From: Mytilus trossulus
Lineage: Eukaryota > Mollusca > Bivalvia > Mytilida > Mytilidae
Length of the DNA: 64,000 nt
NCBI RefSeq assembly: GCF_036588685.1
Contig: NC_086386.1
Coordinates: forward strand, 22,154,931 to 22,218,930
Reading direction: 5' to 3'
The notes under the pieces are model-generated. The model had not been told where the DNA came from, did not search any database, and worked only from the letters and a program-made list of their open reading frames with translations. This document shows positions 20,047 to 33,714 of the stretch, in pieces. The position numbers were made by a program, and so were the translations under genes. Position 1 is the first letter of the stretch. Each line of letters begins with the position of its first letter.

Positions 20047-20103
20047 CTTGAAGTCGAGAAATTTTAGTATGTTTCTAGCTATGATTTTGGCCGGATAGTT
20101 CAT
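20047..20103 (-). CDS. Possible short first coding exon
   Basis: On the minus strand an ATG opens 19 codons (MNYPAKIIARNILKFLDFK) that end exactly at an optimal donor GTAAGT. A good acceptor lies downstream at about 19252. Joining them in frame gives only about 22 more codons, so this is either a mini-gene, a non-coding transcript or chance. Confidence 0.2.
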
Positions 20104-20109
20104 CTTCGT

Positions 20110-21375
20110 GACTGTATTGTTCGTTTATTCTTGGTAAATGTGTGATCTCATACTTGTTCTAAATACTCATACAGTCAGCTTAATTTTCCGGGTTTTTTTC
20201 AGATGTTGGTCAAGTTTATTAGAAATGTTCCAGAACATATGAGAATATTTTTCAAAGTACGCATACACGTTCAGACTGTAGGCTTAATTACGACCTGCCT
20301 TATTTTAATATGGTGATTAAGTTTAATATATATTATTGATCATCATAACTGAAATAGTCTAACTAATTTTAAAAGCTTGATTGTAAATGAAATATTTAAA
20401 CTATTTATAAAAAGTCACGGTAATTTAATCTGTTCAGTTCCTGTATTAAAATGTCAAATATACACGAGATTTCAAATATACACGAGATTTAATTATCCTC
20501 AACCGTCAAAGATACTGGGCTAATACTAAAAATATCCTCGAATATACAATAAGAAAATATATTATTGCAAAGAAAAAATAAGGTAGCTTTGTTACTCTGA
20601 TAATACCAGTTGTTGATAGGATCTTGGTCGATTATTGTGTAGGGTTGCTGATACATTTCACTCTATTCGTCTAATTGTAATAATATTAATTTGTAAAAGA
20701 TTTTGATACATTTTTATCTTAAATAAACTCATATTTGGCCCATAACTCGTGTGTTTGGGATATACAAGTACCCGGCCATGTCCACTTTGTGTAGTATTTC
20801 TTTGTGTATCCATTTGATGAGTAAAGTCTTAAAGTCATGAGAAACGAGTGACCGGTGAAAAATAATGTTCTTCCAATTCTTGAACCAACGCATACAAACA
20901 TCATAAACTTAGTCTTCTGTACTCGAATTTATCATTTTTTTCGTGTAAATTTCGTATAATCGTCAATTCTTTTTTCAATCGGTCAGTGTTGTGAAAATAT
21001 GGCAGGTAATTAAAGTTCGTGTTTTGAAGCCGAAGTTTAACGATTGTCACCTGTTTGTCAACAATTGACGAAAAATAAAAACAAAAAAGCATGGAAATTG
21101 AGCACGTGTTTAACATGTAAATACAGATAATAGTTTCTTTTAAGGACATCCATGCGTATTGTGGTCACCGGATTTTTACGAGATGGGTCACACTGAGGTA
21201 ACCTTGCATACGGAAAAAATGTTGGGGGAATTGCTTGCTGGAAGGAAGCAATTCAAATAAAGTAAACTTCTTCTAAATATGAATAAATTAAAGAATTTTC
21301 TTCAGAAAAAAGTATATGTACATAAGTTTTATAATGAAAACTACCCATTGAGTTATAAAAAACATATGTATTATT
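20110..21375. other. No supported gene
   Basis: AT-rich sequence; ATACACGAGATTT is duplicated at about 20460-20490. Minus-strand frames at 20719-21149 lack motifs or splice support. Confidence 0.4.
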
Positions 21376-21379
21376 CTTT

Positions 21380-21720
21380 TTTGACTTGAGGTTTCTTATG
21401 ACTTTAAACCTGATTTTTATAGTTCGTTCTTATGTTGTACTGTCCCAGGTTAGGGAGAGAGTTGAGATCTCGCTTACTTTTTCTGCATGCATGTGCCTGT
21501 CCCAAGACAGGAGTCTGTTTTTTAGTAAGTGGTTGGTTGTTTATGTGTTACATATTTGTTGTTCGTTCATTTTTTTAACATAAATTATGCCGTTAGTTTT
21601 CTCTTTTTAATTGTTTAACATTGTCATTTCGGGGGCTTTTATTGTTGAATATGCGATGTGTGCTTTGCCCGTACTGTGACCTATAGTTGTTAATTTCGGT
21701 GCCATTGGTCTCTTCGAATC
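21380..21720 (+). repeat. Dispersed repeat, family D, longest copy
   Basis: ACTGTCCCAGGTTAGGGAGAG ... GTGCCTGTCCCAAGACAGGAG ... GTGACCTATAGTTGTTAAT ... CATTGGTCTCTT. The 3' part is matched by the minus-strand copy at 61590-61735; the TTGTCTCATTGGCAATCATA tail of the family is seen at 42485 and 49065. Confidence 0.65.
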
Positions 21721-24291
21721 AGCAAGCCTTGTTCTCGCTTTCCCAACTCTAAGATTAGACAAAAATCAAAACAGTTAGTTATTAAAGATCTAGTTGCAGC
21801 TTTCAAGCACTGAAAATGGTTAAAATAGATATAATGCATGAATAAGTTGAGCTTGAAATTACCAAAATCGGAATCAAATCGTAGAATATCCAACATGTCT
21901 GGTATAACTTGATATTTGCCTTGGTAAAATAGTTGGGTTTTTTTCAAAGCATAGATAATTGTATATTTGTGGTCAATACTTCCAAGTCATTCTAATTTTG
22001 AGATTGTTTTTCTTCCTTTAAAATCATGATATGATACAGGACATACAGTGGATGCAGGCCAACTTATTCTGTAAGCTAAATAAATATGTAAAACATATTC
22101 AGTGTGTATATAAATTTATTAACAATATGTAAAATTTCAATAATGAACTAAAATTGTTGACCATGATGCATATGGATATATAATAATAAAAAAACAATAG
22201 GATTTTTATACAAATAAAAAAATTGGTCCCATTATCATACATAAGCTGCAAAAGAAATAAAAGTCTGCTTTTCAAAGAGCACATAATATCAAGACATACA
22301 TACATCATAATATTTGGCAAGAAGAAATAGAATTATGTATGAAATTTAGGGAATGCTTTATTTCTGTTAATTGTTATATATTATTGGCTAGTTTAATGAG
22401 AAAAAGACATAAGCAACCTATGCTAGCATACAGTATTTTATAATCATTCAAGCATGAATTGCAGATATAATGAATTTCTTCACCTTAGTTTTCTAAATGT
22501 ACATGTAATGGTATGGATTGTTCACAATAAAATTGTCAATGAAAATGGGGAATGTATTCTACAATGTAAAAAATCTTGTGTGGATTTCAACTTTAGCATT
22601 CATTATTCACATCGATAATTTCTAATACATGTAATCAAATGTCTTAGTGTAAAAAGGACAATTTAATGTTTTCCCTGTTAATATATGTTAATTCTCTGTT
22701 TAAGCCTTAAAAATACATTTCCATTTATTATCACTAATGAATTATATGTATCAATATTTTCTTTTAATGATCATTAAGAATGTGCATATAAAACTTGCCT
22801 CTATAATATTTCCTTAAATGACCCATGTAAATTCGTGGTCATCTAAATTAAAATTGTATATTTAAAATATATTCATGAATAAAAATGCATCCTTAGTGAA
22901 ATATCACACACAGAAAGAGCTTAACCTGTGAATATCAACAAAATAATGACTGCATGATAAATGGTAAGGTTCAGACATTCGTTTACATTAACACTTTTTC
23001 AGCTGTCAAAAATTTTAAATCAATGCATTCCAATTTTAATAGTTTTCCAGGAACTTTACGTCAATGATTTTTTTCAATTAAAGTTTATAAAAAAAAAAAT
23101 CAATCTAAATGCAACAAAAATGAAAAAAATAAAACTTTTATCTTATACTTTAGCAATTGTTGTATTGCTCTGCTGTTGTATTTTTTTATTTTGGTCGGGT
23201 TGTTGTCTCTTTGACACATTCCCCATTTCCATTCTCAATTTTATCTTAAACTTTAAAAAAAAACCACACACAAAAAAAACAAAAAAAAACTGAAAATGTT
23301 TTTTTTCTACTTCAATGTGTAAATGTGCAATATCTCAATATTCAGATAAAAACGATAAATCTTTTTTACATTAAAGTACAGTAACTGTGTATTGTAACCA
23401 TCTTGCAAACATGCATCTGAGATTTTTAATTTGAGATTCTATATACTTGTAAAAGCTGATTGATGCAAATATGTAATCAAGACAGATAATACAATATAGC
23501 AATTATCTCCCCTTGAATTACAAAAGTTTCATAGACTAATGAACATGTTCACACACACAAAAATGCAACCAGGAGTAAAATATCTACTTTTGGAAAAGAT
23601 TGCTTACTACACAGAAACTCTAGAAGAAATGATTTTCTAAATCAAAAGCAACAGAAACAGTTATTTAGTAAAATGGAATTTAGAGACCATAATAGTATGT
23701 GTACAGTTAAATTAAAAGCAGAACATGTTATTCAAAAACAATAGCTATAACAACTCTTACATCATGAAGATACAAGACAGATCAATAACAGTAACATTTA
23801 CAGCGTTAAAAAAAAAATTTCATTGAATGGAACAGCATTATTACATGATGGTTTAAAAGACTGGAGAAGCAACAGAATTGTTGGTTTTAATAGATGAAAC
23901 TCAGTCTATGGAAAATTGTAATAGTTAAAAACATTTTTAAAATAATGTAAATAGAGTTATTGTTATTTGATTCATAATTCGTAATATCAATCATAATCCT
24001 CATTTGTTTTTGTATAAGTGGGGTAAAAATGCACTTGCAATAAATGCTTTAAATATATTTCTTTTGTAGGTTCCAAATCGTATCTTGAATATAAAATTTA
24101 AAGACCAGCAAATCATTTTGATTAAATACTTTTTGTTCATTGCTTAAACAAAGATTTATTAACTTAGTGATCAAATGCTTTTGTAGCACTCAATTAAAAC
24201 TGGGGTAGGCAAATAAAACAAACTTCCATTAGCAGGTGATTTTTCTGCACATTGTCAAAGCAGCTTTTTAGTTAACATTTATACTAATCAA
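21721..24291. other. AT-rich sequence 3' of the transgelin-like gene; one retroelement-like tail
   Basis: Mostly featureless AT-rich DNA. At 23195-23250 GTCGGGTTGTTGTCTCTTTG, ACACATTCCCCATTTCC resembles a repeat tail whose inverse (AGGAATGTGTCAAAGAGACA) also occurs at about 11520 near the Penelope-like fragment. The real 3' untranslated region of the transgelin-like gene should lie just below 24292. Confidence 0.4.
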
Positions 24292-27200
24292 TTAGTCAAT
24301 AATTGACCGAGATTTTCCAAAATTCATGCCAGCTTGTGAGGCTACTTTATTTGTTCCTGCTTGAAGTCCTATCACAGTTTGTCCTGCTTTCATTTTCTCT
24401 TCAGAAAAATTTCTAGGATTTGATTCTGCTTCTTTAACACCTAATACTGGTCCTGTGTAACCGTTTTTCTGGGCCTGAAATGTTAATAAAAAAAAAAGTA
24501 AAATCACAAAAATACCGAACTCAAAAGAAAATTCAAATTGAAAAGTCCCTTTAATACCAAATGGCAAAATCAAATTTAGCTCATACACATCAAACGGATG
24601 GAATAACAACTGTTATATTCCTGATGTAATTTATATCAAGTAGTTATCTTTCATGTATTCTTTGAACATGCTGAAGTTGGAAACAAAATAAATTGTGATG
24701 TAAAAAATACTGAGCATCCATGTTTCTTTGAGGAGTTTTTATCAGGCTAATTCTGATTTAATTTCAAATACGGTTGAACTATTGCTTACAAAATCTAAGT
24801 ACATACATGACTTTGAAAATTAACCTTGATCACTGATCCATGAAATGAGGTCAATGTTGAATGAAATTTGCCTGACCTACATTTTGAACCTGCAATTTCA
24901 GTTATTCGTATTCATGTTTTGATCTAGAAACGTTTCACTCATCCTGAATATTCACGAATTGTTTGCCACTGAATGTTAAGCAAAAAATAATCAACCAAAC
25001 TCAGCATATCTGATGAAGGCTTATTCAAAACAAACTTCAGTAAAATATCTCGGAAAATTTTATTTAAACCAATTTTAAGCTCCAGGTTGATTGATATAAA
25101 ATTGACAGATTGTTTGAAAACCTATTTGTATTGTATTGCACCTTGTGTTTTACGGGGATTTAACCTTTTTGTTCCATCGTGGTACACTGCTCATCTCATT
25201 TTATACACACTCAAACACAACACATTTAGTATGATTGATTTTGACCATTTAATTTTTGTAGGCAAAATAAAAAATACTTACTTTTCTGCCTAAGGCATGT
25301 ATTGCATTAACAACTTGAACCATATTTTGTCCTTCATATAAATCTACAGTTTGAAATAAATCATGACGTGAGACACCATATTTTTCTATAGCTGTTAAAA
25401 AGTTTGAAATATTTTCCATCATTTTAAATGCCATTTTCCCTTCATTTAATTTTTTCACAGCACCTGGACTTAATGTATTTATTAATCTGAAAAAGAATAG
25501 AAAAAATACCATATATAAATAAGTGTGTCTTTTATTATAACTTTTTAATTTTATTCTTTATTTAGTGATACAGTTAAGCATGTTCTTAACATGTTTTTTT
25601 CAAGTTCGGAAAGTAAAATAAACTTTTTCCAAATCACCTTCTAAAATACCTTTGAGATGACCCAAATTTTAAATTCCAAACATGATTACTTCCCCTTAGG
25701 AGATAAAATTACAGATTGTACACTTGTCTTTTTTCAAAAGAAAACCAAACAGAAAAAGATAATGATCTTCAAATCTAAACAACTTTTACAATGATATAAT
25801 TAAAAGAAAAATATATTGTTTATCTGTCCTTGCAATCAATATTGACGTTTTTATCTTTGTCAATTATATTTATTTAACAGAACAAATATTTATAAAAATT
25901 AATTATTTTTGAACATAATTTAGATCTATGATACACTGTAACGTACTTACTGACATAATATTTTACCATCTTTCAAACATTGTTGAAATTCACTTTGGCC
26001 TAGCGCTTGATTTGGATCTGCTCCCTGTTTACATTTAAAAAAAACATGAATGAAGTAAAATTTACCTAAACATGTTAAATATAATAATGTGTAAGATATG
26101 TGTTGTTGTCTTTTAGCAAATTGAAATGTGTATGATATGACTTACTATTCTTTTCTGAAAAGATTTTATATTTAAGAGAGATATATTTTATTTTTCTATA
26201 TTTTTATCTGTGTATAAAATATTATAAAATGTGAGAACTTGCATATCCTAAATTTGAAATCAAGCTAAGATGCATTTTCTTTATTTTATATTTTTCGAAA
26301 TATTTTTGAAGTTAAAGCCCAAAATTAATACATCTTATAAAAAATCACTAATTTGATATTCCCCAATTTATATATCCAACAAAGACTATTAGCCTTTTCT
26401 GGACATCCATATAACATTTGACACTGAATTTTAAACAAATAACATTTTCGACCTATTAATCTTCTAATGTTCATATCAATAATAACAATCTTTTTCAATG
26501 TTCATCAACACTGACTTTACGATGTATAATATTCAATCTTATCTGTCATTCATTGTTTAAATAACAAATGTAAAAAAGTCTATATTCGTAAAATAAGTCA
26601 CCTCTTTTAACTCTAATTGAAGGACATCCTCAATCCAGATTCTGGCCTCTTGTTCTAAATTTATATCATATTTTCCTTTAATCTATAAACAAAAAAAATC
26701 GTATGTTATGTAATAGAAAACATAAACCATACCTACCCAAAACATGCATTTGACCTGAAATATCCGGAGGATTTACATACATATCATGTATTCCTTTAAG
26801 TCTATATACTTGTGCAAAGTGTGCATTTTTAAAAGATGACATGCTTGTATAAATATCGTTTATCTATATCGTTTGAAGTTTAATCATATCTTTCGTTTAT
26901 TATGTCAACTTGGAGAGAGCTAGAAAACTGATATCTCGAACAGGAACAAAAACTTCCTTTTGAAGAAAAAACAAAAATAATAAGTAGGAGGATGTTTATA
27001 TATCTATGATTTGAAATAGATTGTTTGATTTTGTATTTAACAAAACTTTAGAAAAGACCTTGCTTCATTAAAAATGGAACCACTACTTTGATTACTTGTT
27101 TTCTTTTCGTATTCACTAAAACTTATTGTTTTATTTTTTCAACCGCAACTTTTTTCTCAGGACAGGTTAATTGCAAAATTGTTTTGAAGAATTTCAAATC

Positions 27201-27416
27201 TTTTGTTTACAAAGTCCATGAATTTTACTGAAATGAAACATGACAGATAGTAGTGGCAATGATACAGTAACCCAACTATACATTTTTTAAATTAAACACA
27301 CACATAGATAGGCAGAGTTCATTGTTTTAGATGTATTTTATTACTATAGATTTATCAATACAAACCTTTCGTTGAACCTCCCCCGTCAGACCATATGCCA
27401 TAGGTCTATAGGCCAT
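24292..27416 (-). CDS. Transgelin/calponin-like actin-binding protein (five exons)
   Basis: Coding exons in transcript order: 27366-27416, 26602-26682, 25951-26024, 25282-25486, 24292-24474. Every junction has a GT donor (GTTTGT, GTGACT, GTAAGT, GTAAGT) and an AG acceptor, and phases agree, giving 197 residues from the ATG at 27416 to the TAA at 24292. Residues ~20-140 form a single calponin-homology domain (EARIWIEDVL, ILCQLINTLSPGAV, MENISNFLTAIEKYGV, LYEGQNMVQVVNAIHALGRK). One calponin-family repeat follows near the C-terminus (VIGLQAGTNKVASQAGM). Size and layout match transgelin, SM22 and mp20-type proteins, which bind and bundle actin in muscle and other cells. The sequence looks intact. 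A 5' untranslated exon probably exists, because an acceptor (TTTTTTAG) lies 17 bp before the ATG. Confidence 0.93.
24941..25000 (+). repeat. Dispersed repeat tail, family A, copy 3
   Basis: TCCTGAATATTCACGAATTG followed by TTTGCCACTGAATGTTAAGC. It lies in the last intron of the transgelin-like gene. Just upstream (24838-24900), CCATGAAATGAGGTCAATG is a fragment of another dispersed repeat. Confidence 0.55.
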
Positions 27417-27439
27417 CACGTTGATTTTTTATTCTAAAA

Positions 27440-30259
27440 AACATAAAAAAAACTATTTTCATAAATATATATGTTTATATATAGAACGGATTAGAACAAA
27501 ACTACAATTAGTTGACCAATCTTAAATAGTTGTGAGGTTCCTAGATGACAAAACGCGATACGTATCGTATGTATAGCTGTGATTTTTTTAAATGCAAGAA
27601 CAAGGTCGTGACAGCTTGGATGAATGCAGTAATAAAACGATACAAAATAAAACAGACGTCGCTCGTCTGCCAGTAAAGCTCAAGTGCTATGGTTGGGACT
27701 AGGCATTCTGTTGGTTGTGAGGGATGTATAAATACGCAGCCACGTCCATTCTATATATTGTTGATTTTTTTCTTCCTTTTCCTAGCTGAGTATGCATGAA
27801 ATACTTGCTAGTGTACGTAAATCAAGTATCAAGCAATCAGTCATATAGATCTTTTTGTAAAAAGTGTCATCCAAGAAACAAAAGGCTTTAACAATATCAT
27901 TCATCAAATCACAATACCCCTTTTCTCACACAATCCACTTTGTTCATCTCAAGGTACGTATTAAATATACTACAAAACTATGTATCTATAGTAAATGTTT
28001 GTCTAATGCGCATCCTATATCATTTATCAAACCAAACTTCTTTTTAATTGTACACAAAGCTTTCTCAAATATCTACTCCAGTTAAAAGTTTAAATGACAC
28101 AGCTTACAATAGAATGATTTTATAATTCAGAAAAATAATAATGAAGGTGGAAAATCATAGTCCTTTACCGTATATCAACGATCATATTCTCGAAGAAGTG
28201 GTAAATTTAAATATCACATCACCTTTATTTATGTACAAAACTAATGTATCGTCCATATATCTGGTTGGAATTGTGAATGTTAGACTAGAGCATTGGGGGT
28301 ATTTACACAAGTGAGTCCTGATTAGAATAGGCCACCTCACCAGTATTTTTCTCTATTCTTTACTTTTTGCCAATTATTTTCAACTCTTTATATTTCAGCA
28401 CCCCGTGATTCTTTATTTTTTTTATTAGATTTAACTTTTTCTTGGCCAATTGTTCTTTTTTCTTGATAAATTAATGTCTATTCTGTTAACCCCATCCAGA
28501 CCATCGTGTATTTCTAAAAGGGTATGTTATAGCGCGATGGACATCTAGCAATATTCACGGATGAATCAAGATTATTTGAGGGTTGTCTTAAAAGACACTT
28601 AATACATGTATTATTATATTGTAATAAGATGTGACACTGAGTATTTGCTCCATGCTAAAGGCTGTGACTCACTGTTAGATAAAGAACAATAACAACGCTG
28701 TTCATTTGCTAAACATATTCGTGTGCTGCGATTTTGTTTCATTAATATCGTTACAGTATATCTTTCTTTTCCGTATGTGCAAATCAAATGGCATCTATAC
28801 AGATCATAGCAAACGTGTCCATTACTATTCATCCATAGTCTCAATTTGTTTACTGTACGTATATGCAATGAAATACATGCACAATTGCTTGATGGACGAT
28901 CTACATGTAAAAGCCCCAATATGATCAATAGTCCAGTAGCAAACATTTCTGGCTGGCTATAGATTTTTGACTGCTTGATATTGTAGACCGCTAAACTTAT
29001 TTGGTTTTTGCTATTTGTCATGGTATTTCTAATACGTATGTTCCCATCTTTGTTGGTCAACGCCTCCTGTAGTTTTTTCAAAAGGATTAATCAAGAAATA
29101 CAAGTCGAATATAGTAGTAACGCTAACGGGATCTTATAAATTATATGTCCATGTACTAGTAATCAATACAACAAGATTAAGCAGTTGCTATTAATACTGG
29201 TGATTGCCAGGATGTGCGATTGTTTTATTGGAATTTTATTGAACGATCCCTCGTAATTAAAGCAGTTATATGTGATAAAAGTCGATATGGTCCTCGAGTT
29301 TTATTGCGGTTAAATATAAAATTATCCTACAGCACGAATAACAATGCTGCTGTATTGTATGTTCTGCTTGTGGCTAAAACAAACTTTAGGTTTGACTGCG
29401 ACGTCTGATGGGCTTCTTGTGACTTGCTGGTGCCATTAAACTAGCGAATTATGATTTGCGAAGGTGTTGCCAAAGCGAAGGCTTCAACAATTTACGAATT
29501 CTTGCTGGTCAATCATAGGTTTCTGGGAATTTTGAGAAATAAATCTTCTTCGTATACAAGCTATTACATCAATTTTTGTTATTCATGGTGACGAAATTTT
29601 CTTTTTGTAAGTCTCTAAAGATATAGGTCCACGTGTTATGATGACTCAACGTCCCATTTCCGACCGTTATTGCAGGATGGTCTCGCGATCTTTTAAATTC
29701 AAATAATTTTCTTGGACATGCACTTGTCTGTCATTGAAAAGTTTTGTTTACCTCTATGGTTATTGTTTGTTTGTTTTATGTTGTATTTTATTGCTGTCTC
29801 AGTAATATATACTTTAAAGATTCATTTATCCATCTGGAGTCATCTAGTAGAAGTTCGTATTTTTATTTTTAAAAACAGTGTAAAATCATTACTTTAAGGT
29901 TTATTCTTTTCCTACATATCAAAACAAAACATTGAATAAGTCATCTGATAAATTTACGTAAATACTGTTTAACAACACGAAACTTAAAATAATAGCTACA
30001 TTACCATTTGATATTAGCTTATGTACTAAGAGATTAGCCTGTTCATCTATCAACCCCAAAAAAAAACATGACGGGGAAATATCTCAAATAACATGTGTTA
30101 AAAGTGTGATTTAACACGTCCCAAAAATGTGAAATTTTATAAGTTAATTTATAGAAACAAAATGACATACAAAAAATCGCACCGTGTGACATACGGTGTT
30201 TTAATTTTGAATTAATGTTAATATATTAGTATGCATAAATTCTAATTCGATTCCATGCT
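27440..30259. other. Upstream region of the transgelin-like gene; no further supported gene
   Basis: Should hold the promoter and a non-coding first exon of the minus-strand gene, but neither can be fixed. A 155-residue minus-strand frame at 28614-29081 starts MKKLQEALTNKDGNIRIRN; it has no recognised domain and no splice support and is probably chance. The rest is AT-rich without repeats I can place. Confidence 0.35.
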
Positions 30260-30666
30260 AATTTTACAGTGGTACCATTAAAACGTTCAATAAGTGCTCT
30301 AGTCAATCCTCACTAGGACTGTACAGACTTTGATAGCATATATTTATCAAACTCTTTAGAGTTTTTTTTACTAGTACTGAAGATGTTAATTGTCATTTTG
30401 GGGGTAAAAAAAAATCAGGATTCAATCGTTTCACTGGGTCGTTACCACTGATGTTGAACTGTTAGACCCGCGGTTATGACTAGCAAAGTCGTAAGTAAAA
30501 AAAATGTAAATCCAGAAATTACCCCCAAAATGACAATTAACATCTTCAGTACTAGTAAAAAAAACTCTAAAGAGTTTGATAAATATATGCTATCAAAGTC
30601 TGTACAGTCCTAGTGAGGATTGACTAGAGCACTTATTGAACGTTTTAATGGTACCACTGTAAAATT
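30260..30666. repeat. Inverted repeat with identical 148-bp arms
   Basis: Left arm 30260-30407 and right arm 30519-30666 are exact reverse complements by eye, including the run of eight T/A and both ends (AATTTTACAGTGGTACC; TTTTGGGGGTAA). They are separated by a 111-bp loop. No open frame lies in the arms. No target duplication is evident. Transcribed RNA would fold into a long perfect hairpin. Confidence 0.95.
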
Positions 30667-33000
30667 TTCAAAATCCGAACGCACGAAATTTTAATTTGTA
30701 TAAAGTGTTATTTCATCTAATGAAAAGAATAGTCGTACTGTTCGTACAAGACTTTCATAATTTAAGCACCGCATAGCCTTTCCAGGAGGGAATTCGTGAA
30801 AAAATAAATAGTATTAACCTTGACATGACATTTAACCTTGGCATAGCATATAATATTAATAGTAGACAAGCAGCATACGAAAATCTCCTTAGTTTGACAA
30901 CAGTATCAAGTGTGACGCAACACGTGGATTTATGTTTATTAAAATGACTTATTAACTAATATCAAAGTCATTGTTATCACCCTAATTAGATGTTTATTAT
31001 AGTAAGTTCTGATATGCAATCTGATTGAAACCTAGAAACGAACCTTCTTGTCGGAATTTCGTGGTGTAAGATGACAAATATATATGCAGGTCTATTCACA
31101 TGAAGTTGTGAAAACTTTACTTTCATTCAACACTTGTACAGTTGTATTGCACGAGTGAATGCAAATTTAAATACTGGGTGCTTGAATTACTAGTAAAATT
31201 TCTTATTGAAGTAGATGGTATGTGGTGATTATAAGAGAAAACAGAGGGCAAGTATTAAGAGTCTAAAGTTGACGGCATAGGTCTAGGAAAGTCTTTCTGT
31301 ACCCCTCTGTTGACAAAATACGCATACACATATATACAAGGGGTATTAAGACAAGTTCTTCGCGAGGGCGGGAAATAGGAGAGAAGTTAGGAATGTAGAA
31401 CCGTAATAACCTCTAGTTTGTTCTGTCTATTTTAAAAGTAAAAATGCAAAATAAAGTATCCAGTCTTCTGTTCAAATAGCATAAATAATAGCAATAGTAT
31501 ACCGGCTATGACTTGGATGAACTATGTTATCCCAGAAATTCTCGAAGGCCACGAATAAATAATAGAAAATTCAACTCAAGAGAGGCGTAAACCGAGTGTA
31601 GTATTTGTCATAAGTTCAAAACATTTTACTATAGAGAAAAAAAAATGAAAATATGCATGTAGGGAAAGATACATGACTGTTTATCATCCAGTGGCAAATA
31701 CAATGTTTAAAAAAGGCAATAATATGTTAATGTGAATAATATTAAAATGAACCCCGATTCGTTCTTAACCGACAAACAGAGCCTTTTTTTTTTTTTATTT
31801 CAGAACAATTAAGCTAGTTCACAAAAGAAACCGTCACCAGGACAAGTTATTCTGATTATATACGAATTAAGAACGGACTGTATACTAGTATAGAGAAGCA
31901 GCAAATATACAGATGTTCCAATTTTAAGTCTTCGATTAAACTTGGTCATGGGTCAATTTAAATCTCGCATTTGGGATACGCACGCTACCAAGAGACCAAT
32001 GAAGCAGTTGGGAGAAAATGGAGAGCTCAATATATGGAGAGAGGACAGGTTCTGCTGAACGTCCAGTGGAAAATATTTCAATTGTTCTGCTTTGTATCGT
32101 ACTGGTTTATTTTTGTCTAAAGTAATGATTGATACCATATTGTATCAAAATCTTTGTCATCCCACCCAGTCAGTAGAAGATATCTTGTTTCCTATTTCAA
32201 TTTGTAATTCGTGCATATTCAGGAAGAGAAGACAAGAAGAAGGAAAGATGACACCAAGAACCCCCAACTTTGACACAACCGCAATGCTTTTATTCCCGGA
32301 CATGTCGAATGATGATTTAAACAAAGGGTTTTTCTTAATACATAACAAAAAGATGAACTTGTCATGTTATTTATCCCAGTATTGTGTTGGTCTGTAAAAA
32401 TAACATCTTTTATCTAATCCACATATTTTCACAATGCGTACAATAAATAGTAACTCTATATGATGTATTGACCCATTCGTGACCTGAAGTACTTGCTTAG
32501 GAATTAATATTCTCAATTTACATTCATCAAGTGGAATTTGGAATACTGTCAAACATTTTTTAATTTCTCACTTAAAATTGTGAAATTCCCTTATACAAAT
32601 AACAGATGGTATATTTTTATTGTGGTTAACAAATTATTTTCATGAAGCTACATGTAGCAAGACGTCGGAAGCTAGACAATATGCTAGTTGCTAACCAGAA
32701 ATTTGTAATTTATATTTTAAACATGCAGTAGGTTCTACGCAGGCCCCGGGGATATAATCCAAAGGATGGACTGTCGGGTATTGAACATCCCCATGTTTTT
32801 TTTTCTTACAGTAAAGACTATCCCCTTATTGTGTCCTATCCAATCCCCGTTCATTTTCACCACCAGGTTAAGAAATCAGTGCATTAAACTTGCTGTTTGT
32901 GCTTTTGTGATACTTATTTCTGGTCTTAAGAAGGAAAATGATCCATGATTTTAGGTTAGAGCGCAAATTCAAACTTTTGAAAGCATAGCAAATCTGAAAA
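30667..33000. other. No supported gene
   Basis: AT-rich intergenic sequence. Short frames at 31953-32552 overlap on both strands without motifs. No repeat copies recognised. Confidence 0.4.
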
Positions 33001-33002
33001 CA

Positions 33003-33280
33003 AGAATCATGAAAATGCGTCCATAGTACAGATATGCCCATCCGCACTATCATTTCCTATGTTCAGTGTATAGTGAAATTGGGGAAAACTCTTATTCGGC
33101 ATACAAATTAGAAAGATCATATCATAGGAAACATGTGTACTAAGTTTCAAGATGATTGGACATCAACCTTATCAAAAACTACTTCGACCAAAACTTTAAC
33201 CTGAAGCGATACAGACGGACAGACATACGAACGAACGGACACACAGACCAGAAAAAAATAATGTCCATTAATGGAGCCTA
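33003..33280 (-). repeat. Dispersed repeat, family C, near full-length copy
   Basis: In plus-strand text: CGTCCATAGTACAGATATGCCC, ATCATATCATAGGAAACATG, AAAAACTACTTCGACCAAAAC, CAGACGGACAGACATACG, ACACACAGACCAGAAAA. It aligns along its length to 56293-56568 and partly to 43328-43500; 18640-18700 is the start in the opposite orientation. Confidence 0.8.
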
Positions 33281-33326
33281 AAAGCTACTTATAATCCAGC
33301 CACATCCTCACATGTGTTGTCTATTG

Positions 33327-33712
33327 TTATTGGAGAATGAATTTTGTGTGGATGTCAGATCTATCAAATTTATTCACAACTTTTTCGTTAAGGGGAGGCT
33401 TTTGATCTTTACAAACAAGTTGTTTCGACGTTGTTGAAGACATTATCATGTGTATGTTGACCGGTTTTTTTAATTGTCTTTTGACTATTTTAGTAGTTGG
33501 GTTGCTTCTCATACCCGCTTTTTTGTATTCGTCCAAAACAAAAGTTTATAATTCTTGTATTTAACTCTTTCATATAATGACTGTGTGCATAAAGTAATGT
33601 AAAGCGGCAAGTCATATTCCGTTGTACTTTTCAGTTGAATTGCGCGATCATGCAGATCACAGACACAATCACCTTTGTATATGATCGTATATGCACGCCA
33701 ACTTAAAAACAA
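33327..33712 (-). other. Two overlapping coding-like frames, unknown
   Basis: Minus-strand frames at 33509-33712 (YKGDCVCDLHDRAIQLK, YITLCTQSLYERV) and 33327-33536 (MDEYKKAGMRSNPTTKIVKR) overlap out of register and have balanced composition. They could be one frameshifted fragment. No family is recognised. Confidence 0.2.
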
Positions 33713-33714
33713 AT

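Noticed and set aside
27727-27734. TATAAATA as a promoter for the transgelin-like gene
   Set aside because: It is a good TATA box only on the plus strand, whereas the gene is on the minus strand; no initiator or transcript evidence supports it.
28614-29081. 155-residue minus-strand open frame
   Set aside because: No motif, no repeat relationship and no splice context; frames of this length occur by chance in 64 kb. It is kept only as a note in the gap entry.
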